Assembly (NCBI GenBank): GCA_016876015.1
Contig: VGOD01000012.1
Coordinates: forward strand, 1 to 56,021
Length of the DNA: 56,021 nucleotides
From: Chloroflexota bacterium
Lineage (GTDB): Bacteria > Chloroflexota > Anaerolineae > CG2-30-64-16
Direction: 5' to 3'
Shown: positions 1 through 7,542 of the stretch, one piece after another
How the letters are laid out: the number at the start of each line of letters is the position of its first letter
Position numbering within the stretch: position 1 is the stretch's first letter
Made by a program: the position numbers and the translations under genes
Notes under the pieces: generated by a model
Told to the model about the DNA's origin: nothing
The model's input: the letters and a program-made list of their open reading frames with translations, nothing else
Databases searched by the model: none

Positions 1-2
1 AC

Positions 3-53
3 TTCTATGTCTCCAAGGACGCGATGAGCGTCAAGACGCACCGGACGAAGTAG
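3..53 (+). CDS. C-terminal tail of a probable peptide/solute-binding protein (partial)
   Basis: An open frame enters from outside the window and stops with TAG at 51-53. The visible residues are FYVSKDAMSVKTHRTK. This is too short for family assignment by itself. Two oligopeptide-type ABC permeases follow on the same strand, and binding-protein genes commonly precede them, so the best reading is the end of a family 5 extracellular solute-binding protein. That is inference from context. It could be any upstream gene. Confidence 0.4.
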   Translation, partial: FYVSKDAMSVKTHRTK

Positions 54-100
54 ACGGGAGATAGAGACGGGAGATAGAGACGGGAGATAGAGACGGGAGG
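53..100. repeat. 13-bp tandem repeat
   Basis: The unit GACGGGAGATAGA is repeated perfectly three times (53-65, 66-78, 79-91) and then partly. It begins on the last base of the upstream stop codon. From 101 to 260 I see no gene and no clear signal. Confidence 0.8.
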
Positions 101-260
101 CGGGGGCAAGTAACAGCCTGTAGGCGCCCCCCCTCCTGATCCGATTCGGAGCATCGTTTCGACCGCTTTCGGGACAGTTGCTCATGCCGGGCGCGACGCC
201 AGCCTGCCCTGGCTGCGCCATGCAGTCCAGGGTGCGAAGCCTCCCTGTGGGACGGCCTAT

Positions 261-346
261 GAAAACGCAAAGGCGCAAAGGAGCAGAGGCGCGAAAATAT
301 ATGGTTTTCCTGGCGTCTTGGCGTCTTAGCGTCTTTGCGTTGATTT
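261..346. repeat. Hairpin built of degenerate heptamers, upstream of oppB
   Basis: The left arm is a run of AACGCAAAGGCGCAAAGG-like units. The right arm is the complementary run (GGCGTCTTGGCGTCTTAG, then CGTCTTTGCGTTG), with AAAA/TTTT at the outer and inner ends. Together they form a long imperfect hairpin of about 85 bases that ends about 12 bases before the permease start. It belongs to the short-unit array class seen elsewhere in the window (7.2, 54.9 and 55.4 kb). Confidence 0.75.
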
Positions 347-358
347 TCAGGACGAACT

Positions 359-1321
359 ATGTCTCGTTACTTGTTGGGTAGGATACTATCACTGATCTTT
401 GTCCTGTGGGTTGTCTCGGTCATCACCTTTGCGCTGATGCATGCGGTGCCGGGCGGCCCCTTCGACGAGGGCAAACAGCGCCTGCCCGACGCGGCCAAGG
501 CGAACATCATGCGCAAGTATGGCCTCGACCAGCCGGTCTGGCGCCAATACTTGAACTACATGCGCAACGCGCTCCAGTTCGACTTCGGCATCCCGTATCA
601 GGTGCCCACCGAGACAGTCGCTTCGTTGATTCGCAAGACCTGGATGATCACGTTCCAGGTGGGGATCATGACCGTGACGTTGGCCTTCGGCGGCGGGCTG
701 CTCGTGGGAACCATCGCCGCGTATCGCCGCGGGTCGTGGATAGATACCGGCGTGACCTTCTTCGCCATGCTGGGCACGACGCTGCCCAACTTTGTGGTCG
801 CGCTCTGGCTGATCCTGATTTTCGCCAATGGCCTGAAGCTGTTGCCGTCGGGCGGCTGGAACGAGCCGAACGATTGGCTGATCCCCGGCGTTTTCTCCAA
901 GAACTGGATTCTGCCGGTGCTGGCGTATGCGCTGGCGCCCTTCTCGATCGTCGCCCGCTACACGCGCGCCAGCATGCTCGAAGTGCTCGGCTCGGACTAT
1001 GTGCGTACCGCGCGCGCAAAAGGGCTGCGCGATCGGACGATCCTCTATCGGCACGTGCTCAAGAATGCGGCCATCCCGATGGTCACGGCCCTGGGCCCGA
1101 TCATCCCCGATCTGATGACCGGCTCGATCTTCATCGAGGCGATGTTTCGCATCCCTGGGTTGGGCAAGTACTTCGTCACGAGCACCTTCAACCGCGATTA
1201 CCCGATGATCATGGCGCTGGTGCTGCTCATCGCGCTCTTGTGGGGCGTCACCTATATGGTCACCGACGCGTTGTACACTGTGCTGGATCCTCGCGTGCGC
1301 CTCGGCGGTCGCGAGACATAG
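359..1321 (+). CDS. ABC transporter permease, OppB/DppB type
   Basis: The 320-residue protein is one of two membrane subunits of a peptide, nickel or oligosaccharide-type ABC importer. It has the usual N-terminal helix (about residues 7-29, ending in the family motif HAVPGGPF), a large periplasmic loop and five more hydrophobic segments. The EAA-type cytoplasmic loop reads ARAKGLRDRTILYRHVLKNA (about 218-237), which contacts the ATPase. Length and layout match the binding-protein-dependent transport family. It starts just after a heptamer hairpin and precedes the OppC partner by 29 bases. No ATPase gene lies nearby, so the ATPases are outside the window or shared. The substrate cannot be read from the sequence. 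Confidence 0.93.
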   Translation: MSRYLLGRILSLIFVLWVVSVITFALMHAVPGGPFDEGKQRLPDAAKANIMRKYGLDQPVWRQYLNYMRNALQFDFGIPYQVPTETVASLIRKTWMITFQVGIMTVTLAFGGGLLVGTIAAYRRGSWIDTGVTFFAMLGTTLPNFVVALWLILIFANGLKLLPSGGWNEPNDWLIPGVFSKNWILPVLAYALAPFSIVARYTRASMLEVLGSDYVRTARAKGLRDRTILYRHVLKNAAIPMVTALGPIIPDLMTGSIFIEAMFRIPGLGKYFVTSTFNRDYPMIMALVLLIALLWGVTYMVTDALYTVLDPRVRLGGRET

Positions 1322-1350
1322 CCGCGGTATCTGCTGAGCCTGGCATCTTC

Positions 1351-2259
1351 ATGACCAACATCAACACACTCAACGATTCAAGTCCGCCCACCCTCCAACG
1401 CAGCCAGCGAACTCTGTGGCGCGATGCGTTCTGGCGCTTCTATCATAATCGTCTGGCTATGTTCGGCCTGGTCATCGTCCTGTTTTTCATCTTCCTGGCC
1501 GTTTTCGCCGATCTGTTAGCGCCCTACCGCTACGACCACGCCGACTTCAGCAAAGTGCTGCAATTCCCGTTTCAGGACCCCATGCATCCGCTCGGCGGTG
1601 ATGAGGTGGGGCGCGACTTCCTCAGCCGCCTGATCTACGGCGCGCGCACCTCGCTGACGGTGGGCCTGGCGGTGCAATTGCTCGCGTTCAGCATCGGCAT
1701 TCCACTCGGCGCGTTGGCTGGCTATCGCGGAGGCGCTTTCGACTTCGTGGTCATGCGCCTGGTGGACATCATGACCGCGTTTCCCGGCCTGCTGTTCGCG
1801 ATCTTCCTGATCACGCTGTGGGGCGGCGGGCTCGAAAAGGTGATCCTGGTGCTCGGCTTTACGAGCTGGATCGGACCTACGCGGCTCGTGCGCGCGCAGT
1901 TCTTGTCGCTCCGCGAGAAGGAGTTCGTGGGCGCGGCGCGCGCGCTTGGCGCGACCGAGGGGCGCATCATCCTGCGACACATCTTACCCAACGCGCTTAC
2001 CCCGCTCCTCGTGGCGCTGAGCTTCGGCATCCCGGCCGCCATCTTCGGGGAAGCGAGCCTGAGCTTTCTGGGCATCGGCGTCAACGATCCGCTGCCGAGC
2101 TGGGGCAAGATGGTCGGCGTCAGCAGCGCCTATATCCGGGTCTATTGGCACGTGGGGCTTTTCCCCACTATTCTGATTGCCCTGACCATGTTGGGCTTCT
2201 CGTTCGTGGGCGATGGCGTGCGGGATGCCCTCGATGTCAAACTGACGTTGCGGCGATAA
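1351..2259 (+). CDS. ABC transporter permease, OppC/DppC type
   Basis: The 302-residue protein is the second membrane subunit of the importer. The N-terminal cytoplasmic segment RDAFWRFYHNRLAMFG is typical of OppC, followed by a first helix (about 32-53), the loop motif HPLGGDEVGRDFLSRLIYGA and a set of helices. The EAA loop ARALGATEGRIILRHILPNA lies at about 193-212. I chose the ATG at 1351 because the longer frame that opens at 406 overlaps oppB and has no family features before this point. Its Shine-Dalgarno is weak, so it may be translationally coupled to oppB. It is followed 13 bases later by a cytochrome gene. Confidence 0.93.
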   Translation: MTNINTLNDSSPPTLQRSQRTLWRDAFWRFYHNRLAMFGLVIVLFFIFLAVFADLLAPYRYDHADFSKVLQFPFQDPMHPLGGDEVGRDFLSRLIYGARTSLTVGLAVQLLAFSIGIPLGALAGYRGGAFDFVVMRLVDIMTAFPGLLFAIFLITLWGGGLEKVILVLGFTSWIGPTRLVRAQFLSLREKEFVGAARALGATEGRIILRHILPNALTPLLVALSFGIPAAIFGEASLSFLGIGVNDPLPSWGKMVGVSSAYIRVYWHVGLFPTILIALTMLGFSFVGDGVRDALDVKLTLRR

Positions 2260-2272
2260 AGAGGTTCTGAAA

Positions 2273-2701
2273 ATGCCACGCATACTCATGCTGCTCAGCC
2301 TGCCCCTGGCGCTCATCCTCGCCGGCTGCGGCGCCCGCGGCACGCCCACCCCGACGGTCGTGCCCATTCCCACGCCCCAGGCGGTCTATGAACAGCCCAC
2401 CAGCATCATCACGCCGGCGGCCGCCACGGTGACGCCAGCGGCCGCCGGTCCTGATTTGGCCCTGGGGCGCACGGTCTACGACGGCAAGTGCGCCTCTTGC
2501 CACGGCGAAAAGGGCGAGGGCGTGCCTGGCAAGGGGAAAGGGGTACAGGGCTGGACCCAGTCTGCGCTCGAATTCAACGATCTCTTGCGCACGGGCGGCA
2601 AGGGAGCATTGGGCAACGAGCACCTCTACGGCCCAAACCAGATCAGCCCGGGGGGCATGAACGGTCTCTACGCCTATGTGCAATCTCTCTTGAAGAAGTG
2701 A
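2273..2701 (+). CDS. Class I cytochrome c lipoprotein
   Basis: The 142-residue protein carries a lipoprotein signal with lipobox LAGC (Cys19), a Thr/Pro-rich linker to about residue 60 and one heme-binding motif CASCH (Cys73, Cys76, His77). Met129 in PGGMNGLY is a likely distal ligand. It is thus a membrane-anchored, outward-facing electron carrier of the cytochrome c class I fold. A Shine-Dalgarno-like AAAGAGG precedes the ATG. It directly follows oppC and is separated by two bases from a second lipoprotein gene, so the three are probably cotranscribed. The redox partner is unknown. A sensor role for the transporter or a part in an extracellular respiratory chain are both possible. Confidence 0.88.
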   Translation: MPRILMLLSLPLALILAGCGARGTPTPTVVPIPTPQAVYEQPTSIITPAAATVTPAAAGPDLALGRTVYDGKCASCHGEKGEGVPGKGKGVQGWTQSALEFNDLLRTGGKGALGNEHLYGPNQISPGGMNGLYAYVQSLLKK

Positions 2702-2703
2702 GC

Positions 2704-3231
2704 ATGCCTGCGCACCACGTCTCGCGGCGTGCAGTCGTTCTGGCGCTGATGGGCATCCTGCTTCTGGCCGGGTGCACCGCCCGATCGAGCCAGCCGGCGG
2801 CCCCCACCCCTTCGCCCACGCCGATCGCCCGCGGCACGACCGTGCCCATGCCCACCCTCACCCCCATTCCCGGCATCCGCGCCACCCTCACCGCCCTGCC
2901 CCAGCAGCCGCCGATGCCCGCCAGCGAAGCGCGGGACTACCTGGAGCTGCGCGCAGCCGTGGAGCGTTGCCCTGCCTACAACGAGAATCGGAGGACGGCC
3001 ATCCTGCGCCAGATTGACTACGTGGTGCAGCCTGCCAGCCTGCCTTCCGATTTCCTGCTGATCTACGGCAGCGAATGGCCTGGCCGGCTGATCTATGGCT
3101 CGGCGTATCTCTCGGCGCTCGAATGGAAGCTGGCCGGCCGTGATCGCGCAAGCTGCCTCTACCCCATCGGCGTGGCGTTCAATGCGCTGTTGCGGCGAAT
3201 GGGCCAGCAGACCTTCTCCGAGTACGAATAG
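2704..3231 (+). CDS. Lipoprotein of unknown function
   Basis: The 175-residue protein starts two bases after the cytochrome stop codon. It has a signal sequence with lipobox LLAGC (Cys about 22), a Pro/Thr-rich linker to about residue 70 and a compact C-terminal domain of about 100 residues with two cysteines (YLELRAAVERCPAY and DRASCLYPIG) that could form a disulfide. I do not recognise the domain. Tight coupling to the cytochrome suggests a shared extracytoplasmic task, for example a docking or accessory subunit. The start is fixed by the signal peptide; an in-frame extension upstream would overlap the cytochrome. Confidence 0.75.
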   Translation: MPAHHVSRRAVVLALMGILLLAGCTARSSQPAAPTPSPTPIARGTTVPMPTLTPIPGIRATLTALPQQPPMPASEARDYLELRAAVERCPAYNENRRTAILRQIDYVVQPASLPSDFLLIYGSEWPGRLIYGSAYLSALEWKLAGRDRASCLYPIGVAFNALLRRMGQQTFSEYE

Positions 3232-3269
3232 ACACACCCATACAGACACTGCCAACAAGGAACCAGACA

Positions 3270-4163
3270 ATGCGTTTCGGCATCATGAACATGCAAATGG
3301 ATGCCCTGATTCCGCCTGGGTTCTCGCCACAGAACGCACAGGCCCACATCGCAGGCTTCGACCATCCCACGCTCGTGCGTCAGATGGCCGCGCCGGGCTT
3401 CAACCTGATCGAGCTGGGCGGCGACCTGACCCTCTTCTTTCCCCAGGCCTATGCGCCGCAGACCGTGGAGCGGCTGGCCGCACTCAAGGCCGAGCTGGAA
3501 CTCAGCTACACCGTCCATCTGCCGCTGTGGTCGGTCGAGCCCTCCACGCCGCTGACGCCTGTGCGCCAGGGCTCGGCGCGCAGCGTGATCGAGGTGATCC
3601 AGGCTACCGCGGCGCTGGCGCCCGAAGCCTACGTGCTGCACGCGACCGGCCCGCTGGCCGCCGAATTCTACCGGATGAGGCTGCCGGCAGCCGCACGTGA
3701 GCTGATCCTGCGCCACTACTTCCAGCGCGCCAGCCTCGAGAGTCTGCGCGCCATCCTCAGCGAGACCGGCCTGCCGAGCCGCAGGCTGGCCATCGAAACC
3801 ATCGAGTTCCCGCTGGAGTTGACGCTGGAAATGGCCGAGGCGCTCGATCTCGCGATCTGTCTGGACACCGGGCACATCCTATCGGGGTTCTCCGGGCCGG
3901 TGGATTTCTTCGATGCGTTGGAGCGCTGTCTGCCGTGGCTGGCCGAAATCCACCTGCACGATTCGCCCAGGAACCTGGATCAGGAGCGCATCGTCTACGG
4001 GCAGGACCATCGGCAGTTGGGGACGGGGGATCTGGAGCTCGGTCGCCTGCTCGATCGGTTGGTGGAAGCGGGTTTCCGTGGGCCGATCATCTTCGAGCTG
4101 GGCATTCCCCAGGCGTTGGCCTCGTTGGCCGCGATTCGCAGCGTCCGCCCGGGCCTGCTATAG
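3270..4163 (+). CDS. Xylose-isomerase-like TIM-barrel protein, possible CbiR-type cobamide-remodelling phosphodiesterase
   Basis: The 297-residue protein has the metal-site pattern of the AP endonuclease 2/xylose isomerase-like barrel: Glu in LAIETIEF (about 173), Asp and His in CLDTGHILSG, His in EIHLHDSP and Glu in IIFELG near the C-terminus. It lacks a signal peptide. The start has AAGGAA a few bases upstream. The family includes sugar epimerases, endonuclease IV-like enzymes and CbiR, which hydrolyses the nucleotide loop of cobamides. The N-terminus and a nearby B12-binding-type radical SAM gene make CbiR an attractive idea, but I cannot separate it from a sugar isomerase/epimerase by eye. 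Confidence 0.72.
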   Translation: MRFGIMNMQMDALIPPGFSPQNAQAHIAGFDHPTLVRQMAAPGFNLIELGGDLTLFFPQAYAPQTVERLAALKAELELSYTVHLPLWSVEPSTPLTPVRQGSARSVIEVIQATAALAPEAYVLHATGPLAAEFYRMRLPAAARELILRHYFQRASLESLRAILSETGLPSRRLAIETIEFPLELTLEMAEALDLAICLDTGHILSGFSGPVDFFDALERCLPWLAEIHLHDSPRNLDQERIVYGQDHRQLGTGDLELGRLLDRLVEAGFRGPIIFELGIPQALASLAAIRSVRPGLL

Positions 4164-4166
4164 CCC

Positions 4167-4189
4167 GCCCTGAGCGATCGCTCAAGGGC
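4167..4189. terminator. Stem-loop containing GCGATCGC between two genes
   Basis: GCCCT-GAGCG / CGCTC-A-AGGGC pair with one bulged base, four bases after the stop of the TIM-barrel gene. There is no T-run, so it could be a weak terminator or an mRNA-stabilising hairpin. Confidence 0.35.
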
Positions 4190-4203
4190 AAAGGAAATCT
4201 CTC

Positions 4204-5706
4204 GTGTCGCGCAGGAGAATCATCGTCGTCACCGTTGGCGTCATGCTGAGCCTGTTCATGGCGGCGGTCGAATCCACCGTAATCGCCACCGCCATGCCCA
4301 CGATCATCACCCAGCTCGGCGGCCTGGCGATCTACAGTTGGGCTTTTTCTGCCTACATGCTCGCCTCCACCACTACCGTGCCCATCTACGGAAAGCTGTC
4401 CGATCTGTACGGTCGCCGGCCGATCTATCTGGCGGCGATGGCGCTCTTTCTGGCCGGCTCTGTGCTGAGTGGGCAAGCGCAGAGCATGTCCGAGTTGGTC
4501 GCTTTCCGCGCCTTGCAAGGTTTGGGGGCTGGCGGGCTTCATCCTCTCGCCTTCATCATGATCGGCGACATGTTCTCGTTCGAGCAGCGCGCTCGGATGC
4601 AAGGCTTCTTTTCCGGCGTCTGGGGTGTGGCGTCCATCGTCGGGCCGCTGCTGGGCGGCTTCCTGGTGGATCATGTCTCCTGGCGATGGGTCTTCTACGT
4701 CAATCTGGCGCCCGGACTGGTGGCCGCCCTGCTGGTCTGGACCGGGTGGCGCGATGCCGGCCGCGCAGCGGGCGCGCCCCGCGTCTCGGTAGACTACACC
4801 GGCGCGGCGTTGCTCAGCGCAGGGGTGGTCGCGTTGCTGCTCGGCCTCTTCCAGTTGGGGACGCCCGCGAGCTGGGAATTGCTGGTCCTGGCGCTCGCCT
4901 TGTTTGCCGCGTTGTTGTGGGTCGAGCGGCGGGCAGCCGATCCGATCCTGCCGCTGCCCCTGTTCAAGGGACGCCTGTTCGCCGTCGCCTGCACGCACGG
5001 CCTGCTGGCGGGGTGGACGATGTTCGGCAGCACCGCTTTCGTGCCGCTCTTTGTGCAGGCCGCGCTGGGAACCAGCGCGACCGCGGCAGGCAGCACGCTG
5101 ACCCCCATGATGCTGAATTGGGTTTGCGCCAGCATCATCGGCAGCCGCCTGCTGTTGCGCTTCGGCTATCGCACCATCGCCCTGGTGGGCATGTGTGCGC
5201 TGACCGCCGGCGCGTTCTCGATGTCGCAGGTCGGCGCACAGACGCCGCTGCCGATCATCATGGTATGTGCGGGTTTGATGGGAGTGGGTATGGGGTTCTC
5301 CGTACCCTCCTTCATGATCGCGGTCCAGAGCAGCGTGGAACGCCGCACCCTGGGCACAGCCACGGCCATGCTGCAGTTCAGCCGCAGCATCGGCGGCACG
5401 CTGGGGGTCAGCGTCATGGGCGCGGTGCTCAGCATGTCTCTGGCCGCGTCGGGCGTCAGCCAGGTTGTGGTGGGGCGAAATCGCATGGCGGATGCGGGTG
5501 TGATGCTCGACAGCGCCCTGCAGACCGCGCTGGTTGGCGGGATCCGCAGCGTGTTTCTGCTCGCGGCTGCGGCTGCGGCGTTGGGGCTGGTCGCGGTCGC
5601 GCTGGCCCCGCGTGGCCGCATCACAGGGCAGCGCGGCCGCGCAAGTGACGCCAGCCCACAAGTCGCGGCTGTCAGCCAGCCAACCAATCCCCAGCCCCGA
5701 AGGTGA
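4204..5706 (+). CDS. MFS multidrug exporter, DHA2 (14-TM) family
   Basis: The 500-residue membrane protein has about 14 hydrophobic segments. Its family signatures are MAAVESTVIATAMPTI in the first helix, motif A GKLSDLYGRRPIYL (about 62-75) and motif C GVWGVASIVGPLLGGFL (about 139-155), which mark proton-coupled drug antiporters of the EmrB/QacA group. The likely start is GTG at 4204 with AAGGAAA just upstream; an ATG at 4243 would cut into the first helix. No MarR or TetR regulator is adjacent, so the substrate is open. The C-terminal tail is short and basic. Confidence 0.9.
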   Translation: MSRRRIIVVTVGVMLSLFMAAVESTVIATAMPTIITQLGGLAIYSWAFSAYMLASTTTVPIYGKLSDLYGRRPIYLAAMALFLAGSVLSGQAQSMSELVAFRALQGLGAGGLHPLAFIMIGDMFSFEQRARMQGFFSGVWGVASIVGPLLGGFLVDHVSWRWVFYVNLAPGLVAALLVWTGWRDAGRAAGAPRVSVDYTGAALLSAGVVALLLGLFQLGTPASWELLVLALALFAALLWVERRAADPILPLPLFKGRLFAVACTHGLLAGWTMFGSTAFVPLFVQAALGTSATAAGSTLTPMMLNWVCASIIGSRLLLRFGYRTIALVGMCALTAGAFSMSQVGAQTPLPIIMVCAGLMGVGMGFSVPSFMIAVQSSVERRTLGTATAMLQFSRSIGGTLGVSVMGAVLSMSLAASGVSQVVVGRNRMADAGVMLDSALQTALVGGIRSVFLLAAAAAALGLVAVALAPRGRITGQRGRASDASPQVAAVSQPTNPQPRR

Positions 5707-5785
5707 GCGCCGGCCCGTGCTCATCTTGACAACATCGCCCGATGGCGGTATACAGAAGCAAGATTCACCTGGGAGGTAGAGAACA

Positions 5786-7198
5786 GTGGCCTTTTCCTGG
5801 CCGTGGATGAGGAAGAAATCCAGGATCGTCTGGCTTGACCTGGGCGACCTGGGCGACCTGGTCAACCCATCGGGACCGCATGAGCAGTGGCAGGATCACG
5901 GGCTGGGGTTGCTCCGCACGATCCTGCACCAGAACGGCATCCTGACCGACCTGCTGTCCACGCGCGCGGTCACGAGCTGGGACCAGTTGCGCAGCCAACT
6001 TGCGGGCTATGACACGCTGATCATGAACGTGCGCAGCTACACCTTTCCGGCGGGCCGCAGGTCGGCGCAGATCTTCAAGGAGGTCAACCCGGACGGCATC
6101 GTCCTGGCCGGTGGGATGCACGCGACGGTCGCGGCCGACGAGATGTTGGGCGTGCCGGAGTTCGATCACATCTGCCAGGGGCCTGGCGAAAAGGTCATCG
6201 TAGACCTGGTACGCGACCCCCGATCTTTTCCCCGCCTGTTTCAGGGCGAGGGCGCGCGCTCGATGGCCGAGTGGCCGATGGTTGACCGCGCCTTGTGGCC
6301 CAAACCGGCCAGTTGGCGCGTTCGGCGGCGCTTCAAGTGGCATTGGCCGATGGAACCGGAGTGCGGGTGGGGGCCGGGACCGGTGGCGACGATCCTCACG
6401 AGCCGCGTGTGTCCGTGGCAGTGCGTCTTCTGCAACGAGAACTCCTACATCCCGAACATGGGGCGCCGGCCGGTGGATGCCGTGATTGACGAGTTGAATT
6501 ACCTGGATGAGAAGTATGGCGTCGGTTCGGTGGTGATCCACGACTCCATGTTCTTCCAGAACCCCAGTTGGCTCAAGGAGTGGATCGAGAAGTACCCGCG
6601 CAAGGCGCGGCAGGTGTGGCCCTATTGGGCTGCAGGCCGCTCCGATACGGTGCGCCAGTGGCCAGAGCTCTTCGAGGCGCTGATCCGCGAAACCAACTGG
6701 AACCTGGTGTCGCTGGGCTTCGAGTCGGGCAGCGACCGCATCTTGCGTCTGCTCAACAAAGAGTGCACCGCAGAAGACAACTACTACGCCATTGATCTGC
6801 TGAACCGATTGGGCGACGAGATGGCGGCCGGCGGGCAGGCGCCGCCCAAGTTCTGGGCCAATATCATGCTGGGCATCCCTGGCGAGACGGCCGAAGATGC
6901 GTTCAAGACCATGCGAATGCTCAAGCGCATGAAGCGGGTCTTCCCGTCCATCTCCTATTACGCGCCCTATCCCGGCTCGGCGCTCGGCTTCCAGTTGATC
7001 GCCGAAGGGAAGAGCCTGATGACGAAAGACAACTACCACCGCTTCCCCGACGACGAGAAGGTCAAAGGGGTGAACTACGCCTTCTATCGCGAGTTGCTGG
7101 CCGGCCGATATGACGACCAGGTGAATCGGGGCCTCAGCGCCGAGGAGCAGCGCCGCGGTTACGCGGGGTTGTATGCAAGTGCATTGACTAAAGCGTAG
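5786..7198 (+). CDS. B12-binding-type radical SAM protein
   Basis: The 470-residue protein joins an N-terminal Rossmann-like cobalamin-binding-type domain (about 10-150, with VLAGGMHATVAADEM) to a radical SAM barrel (about 195-400) with the cluster motif CPWQCVFC (CxxxCxxC). The cobalamin domain shows no DxHxxG motif, as is common in class B enzymes. The substrate is unknown; relatives methylate unreactive carbons or rearrange rings. A GTG start is chosen because GGGAGGT at 5771-5777 is correctly spaced; the next ATG (5806) has no such signal. It follows the exporter gene by about 80 bases on the same strand. Confidence 0.85.
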   Translation: MAFSWPWMRKKSRIVWLDLGDLGDLVNPSGPHEQWQDHGLGLLRTILHQNGILTDLLSTRAVTSWDQLRSQLAGYDTLIMNVRSYTFPAGRRSAQIFKEVNPDGIVLAGGMHATVAADEMLGVPEFDHICQGPGEKVIVDLVRDPRSFPRLFQGEGARSMAEWPMVDRALWPKPASWRVRRRFKWHWPMEPECGWGPGPVATILTSRVCPWQCVFCNENSYIPNMGRRPVDAVIDELNYLDEKYGVGSVVIHDSMFFQNPSWLKEWIEKYPRKARQVWPYWAAGRSDTVRQWPELFEALIRETNWNLVSLGFESGSDRILRLLNKECTAEDNYYAIDLLNRLGDEMAAGGQAPPKFWANIMLGIPGETAEDAFKTMRMLKRMKRVFPSISYYAPYPGSALGFQLIAEGKSLMTKDNYHRFPDDEKVKGVNYAFYRELLAGRYDDQVNRGLSAEEQRRGYAGLYASALTKA

Positions 7199-7204
7199 TA
7201 TAGG

Positions 7205-7319
7205 GAGGCAGGTAGATTGGTGGAGCGGTAGATTAGTGGGCTGATTATGCCGACGCGCCCTTCAGCTGCCTGGCAGTCTACCAAGTTACCAATCCACCAA
7301 TCTACCAATCTACCAAGTA
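7205..7319. repeat. Inverted array of ~9-bp units
   Basis: The left part holds GGTAGATTGGTGG and GGTAGATTAGTGGG. The right part holds their complements in several copies (CCAATCTACCAATCTACC and CTACCAAGTTACC). The two halves can fold on each other. The array fills the gap between the radical SAM gene and the next small gene. Confidence 0.7.
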
Positions 7320-7326
7320 CCAACCC

Positions 7327-7533
7327 ATGAGCAGTTTCAGCCGACCACACCACATGTATCTATTTGGCCTGAAAAACGGCAAGCGCAAGCTCGCGTATGG
7401 GGAATCGCCGGAAGACGCGTTGGAGATCCTCAGCTTTCGCCTGACAGCCGACGAAATGGCCGAGATCGTCCGCGACGACTACGTCAAGATCAACCAGCGC
7501 GAGCTGCAGAAGCACGTCAGCCAGTTGGGTTGA
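7327..7533 (+). CDS. Small hypothetical protein
   Basis: The 67-residue, charged, soluble frame begins MSSFSRPHHMYLFGLKNG and has amphipathic stretches (SPEDALEILSFRLTADEM). I do not recognise it. Codon use matches its neighbours and it ends nine bases before the next start, which supports a real gene. No Shine-Dalgarno is visible, because the start abuts the repeat array. It may be coupled to the secreted protein that follows. Confidence 0.55.
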   Translation: MSSFSRPHHMYLFGLKNGKRKLAYGESPEDALEILSFRLTADEMAEIVRDDYVKINQRELQKHVSQLG

Positions 7534-7542
7534 GATGAACGG

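Noticed and set aside
406..1350. Long open frame overlapping oppB
   Set aside because: It is the shadow of oppB in another frame; only the part from 1351 on has OppC features.
4171..4184. HIP1-like GCGATCGC palindrome
   Set aside because: HIP1 is a cyanobacterial high-copy octamer; a single copy inside a stem here does not support it.
4087..5865. 592-codon minus-strand frame opposite the exporter
   Set aside because: Composition is Arg/His/Gln-rich with no domain pattern, and the plus-strand exporter is clear.
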